Shown: in pieces, positions 38,773 through 48,291 of the stretch
Position numbering within the stretch: position 1 is the stretch's first letter
Layout of the letters: each line of letters opens with the position of its first letter
Assembly: GCF_014652635.1 (NCBI RefSeq)
Contig: NZ_BMZE01000001.1
Span: forward strand, 425,293-489,292
DNA length: 64,000 nt
Direction: 5' to 3'
Source: Devosia pacifica
GTDB taxonomy: Bacteria > Pseudomonadota > Alphaproteobacteria > Rhizobiales > Devosiaceae
Translations under genes and position numbers: made by a program
Notes under the pieces: model-generated
The model's input: the letters and a program-made list of their open reading frames with translations, nothing else
Told to the model about the DNA's origin: nothing
The model's database searches: none

Positions 38773-38838
38773 TGCCACCAAAGTGGCAGTACCCCGTTCC
38801 AAGGGTTAGGCCGGGATGGCACCTGAGCGCCACCCCGG
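38773..38838 (-). promoter_or_regulatory. Two hairpins in the rplL-rpoB spacer
   Basis: The 254-bp gap holds a 10-bp stem with one G-U pair (38811-38820 with 38829-38838) and a 6-bp stem tgccac/gtggca (38773-38778 with 38783-38788). Neither is followed by a T tract. In Escherichia coli the equivalent spacer holds a partial terminator and an RNase III site that lower rpoBC output relative to rplJL. The same job here is inferred from position. Confidence 0.5.
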
Positions 38839-38857
38839 AACACGAACTTTTGACGAA

Positions 38858-39235
38858 CTACTTGAGTTCGACCTTTGCGCCGGCAGCTTCCAGCTTCTTC
38901 TGGATGTCTTCGGCTTCTGCCTTGGAAATGCCTTCCTTGACAGCCTTCGGAGCGCCTTCGACGAGTGCCTTGGCTTCGCCGAGACCCAGACCGGTGATGC
39001 CGCGGACTTCCTTGATGACGTTGATCTTGTTGTCGCCAAACGACGCAAGAATGACATCGAATTCAGTCTTTTCTTCGGCAGCCGGAGCATCGGCAGCAGC
39101 AGCGCCACCAGCAGCAACAGCGACCGGAGCGGCGGCGGAAACGCCCCACTTCTCTTCGAGCATCTTGGAGAGCTCGGAAGCCTCCAGGACGGTCAGAGCG
39201 GACAGATCTTCAACGAGCTTTTCGAGATCAGCCAT
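38858..39235 (-). CDS. rplL: 50S ribosomal protein L7/L12
   Basis: The 125-residue stalk protein. The N-terminal dimerisation helices, an alanine/proline hinge (about residues 37-54) and the factor-binding C-terminal domain [20 protein letters not shown] with the [20 protein letters not shown] helix are present. It lies 71 bp after rplJ. Confidence 0.97.
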   Translation of the reverse strand: MADLEKLVEDLSALTVLEASELSKMLEEKWGVSAAAPVAVAAGGAAAADAPAAEEKTEFDVILASFGDNKINVIKEVRGITGLGLGEAKALVEGAPKAVKEGISKAEAEDIQKKLEAAGAKVELK

Positions 39236-39306
39236 TTCGGTACTTCTCTTTCAATGTGTTTCGGTTCGAACAGTGGACGAAGCCCCTTGGGACTTCGGAG
39301 TGCCTC

Positions 39307-39822
39307 TTAGGCAGCGCCCTTTTCCGCATAGGCGGACAACACGCGTGCGATCTGCGCACCCGGTGCCTGCGCGACGGTTGCAATGCGCTGTGCCGGCTGC
39401 TTGAGCATTCCGGCGAGGGTCGCACGCAGTTCGTCGAGCGAGGGCATCGTGGCGAGTGCCTTGACGCGATCGGCGTCAAGCGCGGTTTCACCCATGGCAC
39501 CGCCGAGAACCACATATTTCTGGTTCTTCTCGGCGAACTTGGCGACGATCTTCGGCGCCACCACAGGGTCTTCCGCATAGGCAATCACCGTCGGACCTGT
39601 GAACAGGTCCGCGATGTCCGCGGTCTCGGTTTGCTTGAGAGCGAGCTTGACGAGGCGGTTCTTGGCGACTTTGAGCTGCCCGCCTGCCTGCTTGACCTGC
39701 ACGCGCAAGTCAGTCAGTTCAGCCACGGACAGACCGGTGTTGTGCGCGACGACGATAGACCCAGCCTGGCCCAGGGCCTGCTGGAGCATCGCGACGGCTT
39801 CAACCTTCTCCGCTCTTTCCAA
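39307..39822 (-). CDS. rplJ: 50S ribosomal protein L10, TTG start
   Basis: A 171-residue stalk base protein. The conserved N-terminus ERAEKVEAVAMLQQAL begins right after a TTG codon at 39822, preceded by ggag seven bases upstream; no ATG fits. The open frame continues to 39858 with a GTG, but those residues do not resemble L10. AHNTGLSVAELTDLRVQVKQ and a C-terminal helix for L7/L12 binding follow. A weak start may help autogenous control, which is an inference. Confidence 0.9.
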   Translation of the reverse strand: MERAEKVEAVAMLQQALGQAGSIVVAHNTGLSVAELTDLRVQVKQAGGQLKVAKNRLVKLALKQTETADIADLFTGPTVIAYAEDPVVAPKIVAKFAEKNQKYVVLGGAMGETALDADRVKALATMPSLDELRATLAGMLKQPAQRIATVAQAPGAQIARVLSAYAEKGAA

Positions 39823-39867
39823 TGCTAGTCTCCACTTCCAGCCCGGCGGACGAGCCACCGGACCATT

Positions 39868-39938
39868 GCCAATTGTCGCTTCCCTGCGGGAAGCAACGGT
39901 TAGTGCCTGTCAACCATCGCCCCAGCGGGACAATTGGC
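39868..39938 (-). promoter_or_regulatory. Structured leader upstream of rplJ (candidate L10 leader)
   Basis: The 298-bp rplA-rplJ gap contains a perfect 10-bp inverted repeat, gccaattgtc (39868-39877) and gacaattggc (39929-39938), closing over a 7-bp hairpin gcttccc/gggaagc (39878-39894). Long leaders with nested stems upstream of rplJ bind L10-(L12)4 in other bacteria. The position fits, but I did not confirm the consensus motif of that leader family. Confidence 0.5.
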
Positions 39939-40120
39939 CTGGTTCGAACCGAACCACCGCCAACGGCGGAATTCGGTCTCACCCCATCTGTGCAGGCTCC
40001 TTGCGGAATTAAACGCTACCAAATTGCAGCGCACCGGCAGTCTCGGACAGGTCTTGCCCGTCCCGGCCGAAGCCGGATCGGGTTTACCGGGCACGGCAGA
40101 ACCGCACCCGGAAACTTAAA

Positions 40121-40813
40121 TCAAACAGCCGAAGACGGATCGACGTGGACGCCAGGGCCCATCGTCGAGGACACAGACACGCGGCGCACATACGTGCCCT
40201 TGGCGCCTGCCGGCTTCGACTTCTGAACGGCGTCCGTAAACGCCTTGATGTTCTCGCGCAGTGCATCTTCCGAGAAAGACACCTTGCCAACGCCTGCATG
40301 CAGGATACCGGCCTTCTCGACGCGGTACTCGACTGCACCACCCTTGGCGGCCTTGACCGCGGCCGTAACATCTGGGGTCACCGTGCCGACCTTCGGGTTT
40401 GGCATCAGGTTGCGCGGGCCGAGGATCTTACCAAGACGGCCAACCAGCGGCATCATGTCCGGCGTTGCAATACAACGATCGAAGTTGATGTTGCCGGCCT
40501 GAACCTGCTCTGCGAGATCGTCGGCACCGACGACGTCAGCACCAGCGGCGCGGGCTTCTTCAGCCTTGGCATCCTTGGCGAAAACGGCAACGCGCACCGT
40601 GCGGCCGGTACCGTTCGGCAGGTTGACGACGCCGCGGACCATCTGGTCTGCGTGGCGCGGGTCAACACCGAGATTGATCGCCACTTCAAAGGTCTCGTCG
40701 AACTTCGCCGAGGCGCGATCCTTCACCATCTTGATGGCTTCATCGAGCTGGTAAAGCTTCTTGCGATCGATGCCTTCACGCGCTGCGGCTTGCTTCTTTG
40801 CAATCTTTGCCAT
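40121..40813 (-). CDS. rplA: 50S ribosomal protein L1
   Basis: The 230-residue L1-stalk protein. [40 protein letters not shown] and [20 protein letters not shown] are family signatures. In many bacteria L1 represses its own rplKA mRNA. It lies 4 bp after rplK. Confidence 0.97.
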   Translation of the reverse strand: MAKIAKKQAAAREGIDRKKLYQLDEAIKMVKDRASAKFDETFEVAINLGVDPRHADQMVRGVVNLPNGTGRTVRVAVFAKDAKAEEARAAGADVVGADDLAEQVQAGNINFDRCIATPDMMPLVGRLGKILGPRNLMPNPKVGTVTPDVTAAVKAAKGGAVEYRVEKAGILHAGVGKVSFSEDALRENIKAFTDAVQKSKPAGAKGTYVRRVSVSSTMGPGVHVDPSSAV

Positions 40814-40817
40814 CGTC

Positions 40818-41246
40818 TCAGCCCTCGACCTGAATGCCCATGGAGCGCGCGGAACCGGCGATCATCGACATCGCGCCTTCCACGGTATCCGCGTTAAGAT
40901 CTTTCATCTTCTTCTCGGCGATATCACGAAGCTGAGCTTCAGTGATGGTGCCGGCGGATTCCTTGCCCGGGGTCTTCGAGCCGGACTTCAGGTTCATCGC
41001 CTTCTTGATAAAGAAGGTCACCGGCGGCTGCTTCATCGTGAAGGTGAAGCTCTTGTCGGCGTAGGCGGTGATGACGGTCGGAATCGGCGAGCCTTTTTCC
41101 AGCTCCTGCGTGGCGGCATTGAACGCCTTGCAGAATTCCATGATGTTCAGGCCACGCTGACCGAGCGCAGGACCAATCGGGGGCGACGGCGTCGCTGAGC
41201 CAGCCGGCACCTGGAGCTTAATATAGCCCGTAATCTTCTTTGCCAT
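40818..41246 (-). CDS. rplK: 50S ribosomal protein L11
   Basis: A 142-residue GTPase-associated-centre protein. [19 protein letters not shown] and [20 protein letters not shown], then [18 protein letters not shown], are characteristic. Confidence 0.97.
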   Translation of the reverse strand: MAKKITGYIKLQVPAGSATPSPPIGPALGQRGLNIMEFCKAFNAATQELEKGSPIPTVITAYADKSFTFTMKQPPVTFFIKKAMNLKSGSKTPGKESAGTITEAQLRDIAEKKMKDLNADTVEGAMSMIAGSARSMGIQVEG

Positions 41247-41382
41247 GTTCGTCCTTTCAATGTCCCGCTTGGGACGCTGTGTCCGGCTCTACCGGACAGT
41301 TGACGCTGTGGTTCGCAGGGTCAGGCAACTGGCGATTGCCACCTACTCCCACAGATTTCGCCGAGCCAGTTGGCCCGGCAGA

Positions 41383-41913
41383 TCAGACCTTTTCGACCTG
41401 ACCGTATTCCAGCTCCACCGGCGTCGGCCGGCCAAAGATGGAAACTTCTACCTTGAGGCGCGAACGCTCCTCATCGACTTCCTCGACGACGCCATTGAAG
41501 CTGGCAAACGGCCCGTCGGCCACACGCACGCTTTCTCCCACCTCGAAGCTGATCGACGGCTTTGGCCGATCGACGCCTTCCTGCACCTGCTGCAGGATCG
41601 ACATTGCTTCAGCCTCGGAGATCGGCATCGGCTTGTTGTCGGCACCGAGGAACCCCGTAACCTTCGGCGTATTCTTGATCAGGTGGAATGCCTGATCGGT
41701 CATGTCCATCTTCACCAGCACGTAGCCAGGGAAGAACTTGCGCTCGGCATCGACCTTGCGGCCACGACGCACCTCGACGACCTTTTCGGTCGGGACGATG
41801 ACGTCCTCGAAAAGATCCTCAAGCTTCTTCTGCGCAACCTTCTGGCGGATGTCTTCCGCCACCTTGCGCTCGAAATTCGAGTACGCCTGAACAATATACC
41901 AGCGCTTGGCCAT
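41383..41913 (-). CDS. nusG: Transcription termination/antitermination protein NusG
   Basis: The 176-residue elongation factor linking RNA polymerase with Rho or S10. [20 protein letters not shown] opens the NGN domain, [20 protein letters not shown] follows, and the C-terminal KOW domain shows [20 protein letters not shown]. It lies 33 bp after secE and 136 bp before rplK. Confidence 0.97.
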   Translation of the reverse strand: MAKRWYIVQAYSNFERKVAEDIRQKVAQKKLEDLFEDVIVPTEKVVEVRRGRKVDAERKFFPGYVLVKMDMTDQAFHLIKNTPKVTGFLGADNKPMPISEAEAMSILQQVQEGVDRPKPSISFEVGESVRVADGPFASFNGVVEEVDEERSRLKVEVSIFGRPTPVELEYGQVEKV

Positions 41914-41946
41914 GCGGCTCGCCGCTCCTAATTCTCAGTGGTCCGA

Positions 41947-42141
41947 CTAGCGGATCGACAGCAGCAGCGAGACAAACCAGGAAATCACCTGATCCGCCGC
42001 CAGAAAGAAAAGACTCGCGAGGATCACAAGGATGATAACCATCACCGTGGATATCAAAACCTCACTCCGCCCCGGCCAGGTAACCTTGGAGACTTCCTGA
42101 CGAACCTGCTGGAGAAATGTAATCGGGTTCGTTCGGGCCAT
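41947..42141 (-). CDS. secE: Protein translocase subunit SecE
   Basis: A 64-residue single-helix form of the SecYEG subunit. The start at 42141 gives MARTNPITFLQQVRQEVSKV, followed by the conserved TWPGRSEVL and one membrane helix. The frame is open for 19 codons upstream, but that part has no similarity to SecE. It begins the secE-nusG-rplK run. Confidence 0.94.
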   Translation of the reverse strand: MARTNPITFLQQVRQEVSKVTWPGRSEVLISTVMVIILVILASLFFLAADQVISWFVSLLLSIR

Positions 42142-42212
42142 CCGCGAATCGACTCTTGTGCTGTGAGCAAAACTAAAGGCCGCGCGGTATGCCCGCACGG
42201 CTCGGAGATGCG

Positions 42213-42241
42213 TATCTAGAAGCTTTGGAGCGGGATTGCAA
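42213..42241 (-). promoter_or_regulatory. Candidate promoter for secE-nusG
   Basis: Minus-strand TTGCAA (42236-42241) and TAGATA (42213-42218) are 17 bases apart, about 70 bp before secE. The boxes match the housekeeping consensus only partly (4 and 3 of 6), so this is a weak call supported mainly by position. Confidence 0.35.
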
Positions 42242-42374
42242 CACCTGGGCGCTCAGGCTCATGCATTTTTGGACTCTACGATGGATCTGCAACATGCCTA
42301 TTGCCGACCGACATGAACCGTTGGACTGATAGCGCGTTGTCGCTAGAGTTCCAATTGTGCTCGAGTTGGAAACA

Positions 42375-42665
42375 ATGAAGAAGGTTGGGATGGACAAATA
42401 CCTGAGACGCGCAGCCTGCGTCTTATGGCTTGGGCTAATCGGGACGACAGCCGTTCAGGCAAGATGTGTCGCGTTAGCCGACAACGCCAGCTCTAATTAT
42501 CTGACCAATCAACGCCAAACGATCATTTGCCTTAATAATGAGCTAGGTGATCGCGTCCGCAGAACGGACGAACGGTCACAATTCGACCAGCTGGACCAGC
42601 GGCTAGATCGCTTGCAGATACAACGTCGTTTCGACGCGCTTCCACGGCCGGGTCTCGATCGATGA
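42375..42665 (+). CDS. Small exported hypothetical protein
   Basis: I do not recognise a family. The reading frame from 42375 gives 96 residues; a second ATG at 42390 may be the true start. It has a clear signal peptide: D-K-Y-L-R-R, a hydrophobic stretch and cleavage after T-A-V-Q-A (about residue 30). Two cysteines follow, and the C-terminal half is rich in Arg, Asp and Gln (RRTDERSQFDQLDQRLDRLQ), a likely amphipathic helix. No strong ribosome binding site is seen. Confidence 0.45.
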   Translation: MKKVGMDKYLRRAACVLWLGLIGTTAVQARCVALADNASSNYLTNQRQTIICLNNELGDRVRRTDERSQFDQLDQRLDRLQIQRRFDALPRPGLDR

Positions 42666-42799
42666 TCCCGCGCTGGGACATTAACTTAGCAAGTTTACCT
42701 AAGTCGATAATGTGTAGTGCCCCGCGCAACTTAGTGATGTAGGGCCGTAGACACCGCAGAGTTCAAGTGTTTGTATGCGGCGCGCTGAGGGGGCGCCCA

Positions 42800-43033
42800 A
42801 TGGCTAGAACCGGCCTGCATTTCAAATTGACCAGTCCACGGCGCTTGCAAATCCGCATGAGCGTCGATGGCGAGTCCGTGGCGACCAGCGAGTTTGGCCC
42901 GGATAGCCTAGACACGCTTATTGCCACCTTGCAGAACTACCGTGACCAGATGGAGGGAAACCACACAGACAGCGGTGTGACACTTCCCATTTTACGTCCT
43001 GCACATTCTCGCGAAGACAAAAAAGAGAAGTAG
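42800..43033 (+). CDS. Small hypothetical protein
   Basis: A 77-residue soluble protein without recognised family. The ATG at 42800 has gaggggg 8 bases upstream and gives MARTGLHFKLTSPRRLQIRM; the frame is open 11 codons further upstream. The sequence predicts two or three beta strands (V-D-G-E-S-V-A-T-S-E-F) then a helix (SLDTLIATLQNYRDQMEG) and a charged tail. Base composition fits the surrounding genes. Confidence 0.5.
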   Translation: MARTGLHFKLTSPRRLQIRMSVDGESVATSEFGPDSLDTLIATLQNYRDQMEGNHTDSGVTLPILRPAHSREDKKEK

Positions 43034-43113
43034 TTTCTGCTTCCTGAGATCGCCGAGGGAACCAGGCGCTCGTCTCGGCCATTCCTGTGACGAACAGAAC
43101 CCAGGAGGCTAAG

Positions 43114-43257
43114 ATGAGCAACAAGGACCGTCAGGCCGGGCGCCTCAAGCATATGAGCACCGGTGATCAGGTTGGCGGAACAAAGTTCGGCCAAGCCGCC
43201 GGCATGGCAAAAGGCAACGGACGCCAGAACAATCAGTCTCGCGGACGCGGCCGCTAA
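43114..43257 (+). CDS. 47-residue basic, glycine-rich protein
   Basis: A short gene with a full aggagg ribosome binding site 6 bases before the ATG and a strong terminator 18 bp after the stop. The product is rich in Gly, Arg, Asn and Gln: it begins MSNKDRQAGRLKHMSTGD and ends GNGRQNNQSRGRGR. It is highly basic with no predicted membrane segment. It resembles nucleic-acid-binding or disordered proteins in composition only, and no function is known. Signals on both sides argue it is expressed alone. Confidence 0.7.
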   Translation: MSNKDRQAGRLKHMSTGDQVGGTKFGQAAGMAKGNGRQNNQSRGRGR

Positions 43258-43275
43258 ACGAGCCAACGAATTCTC

Positions 43276-43310
43276 AAAGCCCCCTCAAGTTCCGCTTGAG
43301 GGGGCTTTTT
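43276..43310 (+). terminator. Intrinsic terminator after the 47-residue protein gene
   Basis: A perfect 14-bp stem, aaagccccctcaag (43276-43289) and cttgagggggcttt (43295-43308), with a 5-base loop and a run of five T residues (43306-43310). Confidence 0.95.
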
Positions 43311-43479
43311 GCTGTCGGGCCGTCAACGTCGGCATGTTTTTTAGCTGCACCTGCTCACAAGCGGACCTTGAGGTGCTATCAGCATTCCACCATCCGAAGC
43401 GAGGCGCACCTTCCTCGCGATCAAACTCGAAAAAACTCGCGCGCAGCACGTCTGCGCCAAAAACGTCAAGAGGCAAGAT

Positions 43480-44571
43480 ATGGCCACGCTCCGTCACGCA
43501 ATCATAGGTGTTGGCGCCAGCATTCTCGGCGGGCACCGCCCGGGTCTGGAACTGGACACAGCCGAATTGGTGGGTGTCACTGATGTGAACCAGGAAATCG
43601 GTTCTGCGCGTGCCGAAGAACTGGGCGTTCCTTTCTTTGCCGACCACCATGCACTTCTCGCAGAGGCCAAACCGGATGTGGTGGTGATCCTCGCACCGCA
43701 CCCATTCCACGCCTCGCTCACTATTGATGCGCTCGACGCTGGTGCGCATGTGCTGGTTGAAAAACCGATGGCGGTCCGCGCCTCGGAAGCGGACGCAATG
43801 GTTGAAGCTGCCGAGCGAAACGGCAAGCTGCTGGCCATCAACTTCCAGCATCGCACCCGCGGCGACATTCGCGCCATCCAGCAGCTGATTCAGTCCGGCG
43901 AGCTTGGCAAGCTACAGCACGTGGACATGGTGGCGGCGTGGCCACGCACCGCGAAATATTACGCGGGCGGCGGCTGGCGCGGCACGTGGAAGGGCGAAGG
44001 CGGCGGCGTTTTGATGAATCAAGCGCCCCATAATCTTGATCTCATCTGCCATCTGTTCGGTTTGCCTGCGCGGGTTTTCGCCTGGACCCGCACCGTTCTG
44101 CATAACATCGAAACCGAAGACACCGTGCATGCCATCTGCGAATGGCCCAACGGCATGCTCGGATCGCTCCACATCACCACTGCTGAAGCAGGCCGCTCAG
44201 AGCGCTTCGAGATCGTTGGCTCGGCCGGCTCAGTTCAGATCATCGACAGTGAACTGACGCATCGGCGGCTATCGCCGGACTTCGCCGAGATCGCCAAGAC
44301 CAGCGATGAAGCCATGCCGAAGCTTTCTGCAGATGACGTTGCGATCAAGCCGCTCGACGGCGAAGGCAATCACCGTGAAATCTACCGCAATCTGCATGAT
44401 GCGATCCAGAACGGCACCGCATTGGTGGCAGACGGCGCAAGCGGGCGGCAGTCGCTGGAACTGGCGAACGCTCTGATCCTGTCCAGCCACACCGGGGCTC
44501 CAGTTGAACTGCCGTTGTCCCGCCAAGCTTATGATGAGCTGTTCTCGAAGCTTGCAGGGCAATCGGCCTGA
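43480..44571 (+). CDS. Gfo/Idh/MocA-family oxidoreductase
   Basis: A 363-residue NAD(P)-dependent sugar or polyol dehydrogenase-like protein. The N-terminal Rossmann domain has IIGVGASILGGHRPG at the dinucleotide position (a variant glycine loop), then VVVILAPHPFHASLTIDALD and HVLVEKPMAVRASEADAMV with the active-site E-K-P. The C-terminal domain shows GGVLMNQAPHNLDLICHLFG, with a histidine typical of the catalytic region. agaggc precedes the ATG. The substrate is unknown, and no transporter or sugar gene is next to it. Confidence 0.9.
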   Translation: MATLRHAIIGVGASILGGHRPGLELDTAELVGVTDVNQEIGSARAEELGVPFFADHHALLAEAKPDVVVILAPHPFHASLTIDALDAGAHVLVEKPMAVRASEADAMVEAAERNGKLLAINFQHRTRGDIRAIQQLIQSGELGKLQHVDMVAAWPRTAKYYAGGGWRGTWKGEGGGVLMNQAPHNLDLICHLFGLPARVFAWTRTVLHNIETEDTVHAICEWPNGMLGSLHITTAEAGRSERFEIVGSAGSVQIIDSELTHRRLSPDFAEIAKTSDEAMPKLSADDVAIKPLDGEGNHREIYRNLHDAIQNGTALVADGASGRQSLELANALILSSHTGAPVELPLSRQAYDELFSKLAGQSA

Positions 44572-44660
44572 GTTTTCATTGCTGGGCTACGCCGGCCGCT
44601 CATGCAGCTGGCGTGCCCTTAAGGAAGTGACATTCAGCACCACTAGATGCGTGGTATGCG

Positions 44661-45182
44661 ATGGCTGGCCTATACATCATCACTGGAGCCATGGCGGCGG
44701 GTAAGTCCACCGTGGCGCGAGCGCTGGTCGAGCGATACGACAGGGCCGCCCATGTCGGCGGCGATGCGTTCCTGCACATGATCGCGAGAGGCCGGGCTGT
44801 GATGGGTCCCGTGCTCGACGCCGAGGCAGTTTCGCAGCTGCGTTTGAGGCAGGACATCGCCATGGATACCGTGCGCCGCTTTGTCGGCGCCGGTTTCACT
44901 ACCGTTTACCAGGACATATTGATCGGCGAAGACCTCATCCGCATCACGCATGAGCTGTCCGATCTTCAACCGCGTGTGGTGGTTCTCAACCCCACTGTCG
45001 AAGTCCTGTCGCGGCGAGATCAGCAGCGAAGCAAGACAGGATACAACGAAGGTTTCCCAGCCAGCGTGCTATCTAAGGCGCTTCAACAGCTAACGCCCCG
45101 AGACGGGCTGTGGCTGGATACTTCGCAGATGACGGTGGAGGACACTGTTGACGCCATAATATCAGCATATGGCACCGGCTAA
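44661..45182 (+). CDS. P-loop kinase-like ATPase
   Basis: A 173-residue AAA/kinase-fold protein with Walker A ITGAMAAGKSTVARAL at about residues 7-22, then a GGDAFLHMIARGRAVMGP segment and V-Y-Q-D-I-L-I-G, features shared with chloramphenicol phosphotransferase-like and zeta-toxin-like kinases. The C-terminal region has RRDQQRSKTGYNEGF, where phosphoryl-transfer arginines are expected. No antitoxin-like gene lies beside it, so a toxin role is not supported. The substrate is unknown. Confidence 0.8.
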   Translation: MAGLYIITGAMAAGKSTVARALVERYDRAAHVGGDAFLHMIARGRAVMGPVLDAEAVSQLRLRQDIAMDTVRRFVGAGFTTVYQDILIGEDLIRITHELSDLQPRVVVLNPTVEVLSRRDQQRSKTGYNEGFPASVLSKALQQLTPRDGLWLDTSQMTVEDTVDAIISAYGTG

Positions 45183-45229
45183 AGCCTACCGGTGCTCGAG
45201 AGGTCAACAGTTTCGGAAGACTTTAGGCC

Positions 45230-45305
45230 TGGCAGGGGCGGAGGGACTCGAACCCACGGCCCTCGGTTTTGGAGACCGATGCTCTACCAACTGAGCTACA
45301 CCCCT
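45230..45305 (-). tRNA. trnW: tRNA-Trp (anticodon CCA)
   Basis: A complete 76-base cloverleaf on the minus strand: acceptor AGGGGTG paired with CGCCCCT, D-arm TAGCTCAGTTGGTAGAGCA, anticodon loop CTCCAAA with CCA at 45270-45272 (plus-strand TGG), T-arm GTGGGTTCGAGTCCC-type, and an encoded 3' GCCA. In many bacteria tRNA-Trp stands directly before secE. Here about 3 kb of other genes separate them. Confidence 0.97.
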
Positions 45306-45368
45306 TCAGGCCGAATGCTGTCTAAAGCCAAAGCCCGCGCTGTGCAAGGCCTTATCCCTGTTTCTCCA

Positions 45369-45758
45369 CTACCACAGATGCCAAAGCAGCGGAATCACCA
45401 TCGCAATCAGACCGAGCAGTGAAATGCCAAACGCAACCGAGCGCCACGGGCTCAGGGCACGCAGGTAGCAGACAAGATGCGCCACCCTTGCAAGCAGATA
45501 AAGCACGGCACCAGCGAGGCTGATGATCGTCACTGCGTCAAGTACGATGCCGAGCACTGCCAACGTCAGAAAGATCGGTAGCGTCTCCTGCAAATTGCGG
45601 AGGGCGTTCTGGGCGCGATGCAACTCGGGGGACGGCTGTGGGAGGTCGTCGCGCGGGCCCATCTGCTTTTCCGGCCCCACCTGATCGGTGAGATATTTGG
45701 CAGGAAGGAACGCCTGCACCATGAGCAGAAGCAGAACGAGGAGAATTATCAGGACCAT
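45369..45758 (-). CDS. MAPEG-family membrane protein
   Basis: A 129-residue inner membrane protein with four hydrophobic segments (about residues 2-20, 60-80, 83-100 and 108-128). RAQNALRNLQETLPIFLTLA and ARVAHLVCYLRALSPWRSVA are MAPEG signatures (membrane-associated proteins in eicosanoid and glutathione metabolism). Bacterial members are mostly of unknown function; some act as glutathione transferases. It lies 55 bp after tdh on the same strand. Confidence 0.92.
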   Translation of the reverse strand: MVLIILLVLLLLMVQAFLPAKYLTDQVGPEKQMGPRDDLPQPSPELHRAQNALRNLQETLPIFLTLAVLGIVLDAVTIISLAGAVLYLLARVAHLVCYLRALSPWRSVAFGISLLGLIAMVIPLLWHLW

Positions 45759-45813
45759 GCTGGCCTCCTATTGAGTTGGCTCTCACCTTCAACGCCGCTC
45801 AGGCGTCCGCCGA

Positions 45814-46839
45814 TCATTGCCAATCGAGAACGATCTTTCCTTCGCCACCAGCCGCAGCCGATTCGAAGGCTTTCTGGTAGTCAGCTGCCGGCATGCGGCT
45901 GGTGATGACACCACGTATGTCGAGGCCGCTTTCCAGCATCGCCAACATCTTGTGCCAGGTCTCGAACATCTCGCGCCCGTAAATACCCTTGAGGGTAATC
46001 ATCCGGAACACCACTTTGCCGAGATCGAATGGGAAAGGTTGCGCGGGGATGCCTAGTAGCGCGATGCGACCGCCCATGACGGTGTGAGCGATCATCTCGT
46101 CGAGCGCGGCAGGTGCGCCGCTCATTTCGAGCCCGACGTCAAACCCCTCTTTCATCCCGAGCCGGCTCATGACGTCACGCAGCTCTGTCTCCGCAACATT
46201 CACCGGCACCACGTCTGCCACTTTGCCCGCCAGCTCCAGCCGCTGCGGATTGACGTCTGTAATCACCACATGACGCGCCCCGACATGCCGCGCGACAGCC
46301 GCGCCCATGATGCCGATCGGCCCGGCACCGGTAATCAGCACGTCCTCGCCGACGATGTCGAACGCGAGGGCCGTGTGAACAGCATTGCCCAGAGGATCGA
46401 GAATTGCGCCGAGTTCATCGTCGATGCTGTCGGGCAAAGGCACCGCATTAAAGGCCGGGAGAGCGAGATACTCGGCAAAGGCTCCGGGCAGATTGACACC
46501 GATACCGCGCGTTTCAGGATCGAGATGAAACTTGCCCGCACGGCTGGCGCGACTGTTCATTCCCACCACATGCCCTTCTCCGGACACACGCTGCCCTATG
46601 GCCAGGTCTTTGACGTCGCTGCCGACCTCGACGATCTCTCCGGCAAACTCGTGTCCGACGACCATCGGCACCGGCACGGTGTTCTGGGCCCAAGCGTCCC
46701 ATTTGTAGATGTGCACGTCGGTTCCGCAGATGCCGGTCTTGTGGACCCGCACCAGGACTTCCTTGGGTCCGATTTCGGGCCGGGCACGCTCTTCCATCCA
46801 GATGCCCTGCTCGGGCTTTGCTTTGACCAATGCACGCAT
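45814..46839 (-). CDS. tdh: L-threonine 3-dehydrogenase
   Basis: A 341-residue zinc alcohol dehydrogenase-type enzyme that oxidises threonine to 2-amino-3-ketobutyrate with [23 protein letters not shown] holds the catalytic zinc cysteine, [13 protein letters not shown] the histidine-glutamate pair, and [19 protein letters not shown] the dinucleotide loop. The structural-zinc region seen in E. coli Tdh lies in [20 protein letters not shown] but lacks the expected four cysteines, so that site may be lost. It lies 11 bp after kbl, which acts next in the pathway. Confidence 0.94.
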   Translation of the reverse strand: MRALVKAKPEQGIWMEERARPEIGPKEVLVRVHKTGICGTDVHIYKWDAWAQNTVPVPMVVGHEFAGEIVEVGSDVKDLAIGQRVSGEGHVVGMNSRASRAGKFHLDPETRGIGVNLPGAFAEYLALPAFNAVPLPDSIDDELGAILDPLGNAVHTALAFDIVGEDVLITGAGPIGIMGAAVARHVGARHVVITDVNPQRLELAGKVADVVPVNVAETELRDVMSRLGMKEGFDVGLEMSGAPAALDEMIAHTVMGGRIALLGIPAQPFPFDLGKVVFRMITLKGIYGREMFETWHKMLAMLESGLDIRGVITSRMPAADYQKAFESAAAGGEGKIVLDWQ

Positions 46840-46850
46840 GACAAGCGCTC

Positions 46851-48068
46851 CTAGATGACCTTGAGGGCTTTGCCGGCATCGACAAACGCATCAAGCGCGG
46901 CATCGACGTCCGTCTCGGAAAGGGCGGCAGACATCTGCGTGCGGATACGCGCCCTGCCCTTTGGCACCACCGGATAGAAGAAGCCGGCAACGAAGACGCC
47001 TCGCCTGTCGAGCTCCTGCGCCATGCGCTGCGCCAACTCGGCCTCCTCGAGCATCACCGGAATAATCGGCGTGCGGCCTGGGATCAGCGTGAACCCAGCA
47101 TCCTCAAGGCCTTGACGAAACTTCTTGCTGAGCCGCTGTAACTTTTCGCGCAGATCGTCTGCCTGCTCCGCCAGGTCGACGGCCTTCAGGGCTCCGGCAG
47201 TCAGAGCAGGCGAGAGAGCATTTGAGAACAGGTAGGGACGAGCCCGCTGGCGCAGGAGATCGATCACCGCCTGCGGCCCCGTGATGAACCCGCCCATCGC
47301 GCCGCCGAGGGTCTTGCCGAGCGTCCCCGTGATGATGTCGACCTTACTACCGGCGCCGGTGAGTGTCGGCGTGCCGCGCCCTCCTTCACCGAGATGGCCG
47401 GTAGCGTGGCAATCGTCGACGACGACCATCGCGCCATAGCGTTCCGCCAGATCCGCCATCTCCGGCAACTGCGCGACGTGGCCATCCATCGAGAAGACCC
47501 CGTCAGTCACGATGAGCTTGAACCGAGCGCCGGCAGCGTCCGCTTCCTTCAGCCGCGCTTCGAGCTCATCCATGTCGTTGTTGGCGTACCGGAAGCGCTT
47601 CGCCTTCGACAGGCGAACGCCGTCGATGATGGAAGCATGGTTCAGGGAATCGGAAATGACTGCATCCTCCGCCTCAAGCAGCGTCTCGAAGATCGCGCCG
47701 TTGGCGTCGAAACACGCGGCGAAGAGAATCGCGTCATCTTTTTCCAGGTAATCTGCAATGCGCCGCTCCAGCGCACGATGAAGGTCTTGCGTGCCGCAGA
47801 TAAAGCGCACCGAGGCCATTCCGTAGCCGTGGGAGTCCATGCCCGCCTTGGCCGCAGCCGCAATCTCGGGATGGTTCGCGAGGCCGAGATAGTTATTGGC
47901 GCACAGATTGATCGCCTGGCGCTCTCCGTGCTCGCTCTTGAAGCTGATGCGCCCATCCTGTGCGCTGGTTATCTGGCGCTCGCGCTTGTAAAGGCCATCG
48001 GCCTCGATCTGCGCCAGGATTTCCCTCGCATGATCCTCAAACTTGCCGAGCATGCCCATCTCCATCAA
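46851..48068 (-). CDS. kbl: Glycine C-acetyltransferase (2-amino-3-ketobutyrate CoA ligase)
   Basis: A 405-residue PLP enzyme that cleaves 2-amino-3-oxobutyrate with CoA to glycine and acetyl-CoA. [20 protein letters not shown], the [19 protein letters not shown] aspartate region and [20 protein letters not shown] with the PLP lysine are visible. Start choice among several early methionines is uncertain by a few residues. With tdh it forms the two-step threonine-to-glycine operon. Confidence 0.95.
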   Translation of the reverse strand: MMEMGMLGKFEDHAREILAQIEADGLYKRERQITSAQDGRISFKSEHGERQAINLCANNYLGLANHPEIAAAAKAGMDSHGYGMASVRFICGTQDLHRALERRIADYLEKDDAILFAACFDANGAIFETLLEAEDAVISDSLNHASIIDGVRLSKAKRFRYANNDMDELEARLKEADAAGARFKLIVTDGVFSMDGHVAQLPEMADLAERYGAMVVVDDCHATGHLGEGGRGTPTLTGAGSKVDIITGTLGKTLGGAMGGFITGPQAVIDLLRQRARPYLFSNALSPALTAGALKAVDLAEQADDLREKLQRLSKKFRQGLEDAGFTLIPGRTPIIPVMLEEAELAQRMAQELDRRGVFVAGFFYPVVPKGRARIRTQMSAALSETDVDAALDAFVDAGKALKVI

Positions 48069-48291
48069 CTGATCCGGTTCTGAGCGGTCAGCGGTATCGG
48101 GTTCGCCGTCAACAGTCGAGTGCAGATAGACGGGCAGCTGTCATGAGGTGCGTGAAAGGCAGCCGTACGGTTGTTGGCGCTGCTCCAGGGCGTCACTGTC
48201 CGCGATGCTTGGGTCAGCAAGACCCTTTCCTCGTGAACCTTTCCTGCTTTGCAGGCTTTCTCGTAGCAAAAGCACCACGAGGAGCCTGAAC

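Noticed and set aside
44661-45182. Zeta-toxin interpretation of the P-loop protein
   Set aside because: No adjacent antitoxin gene, and the fold is shared with many ordinary kinases.
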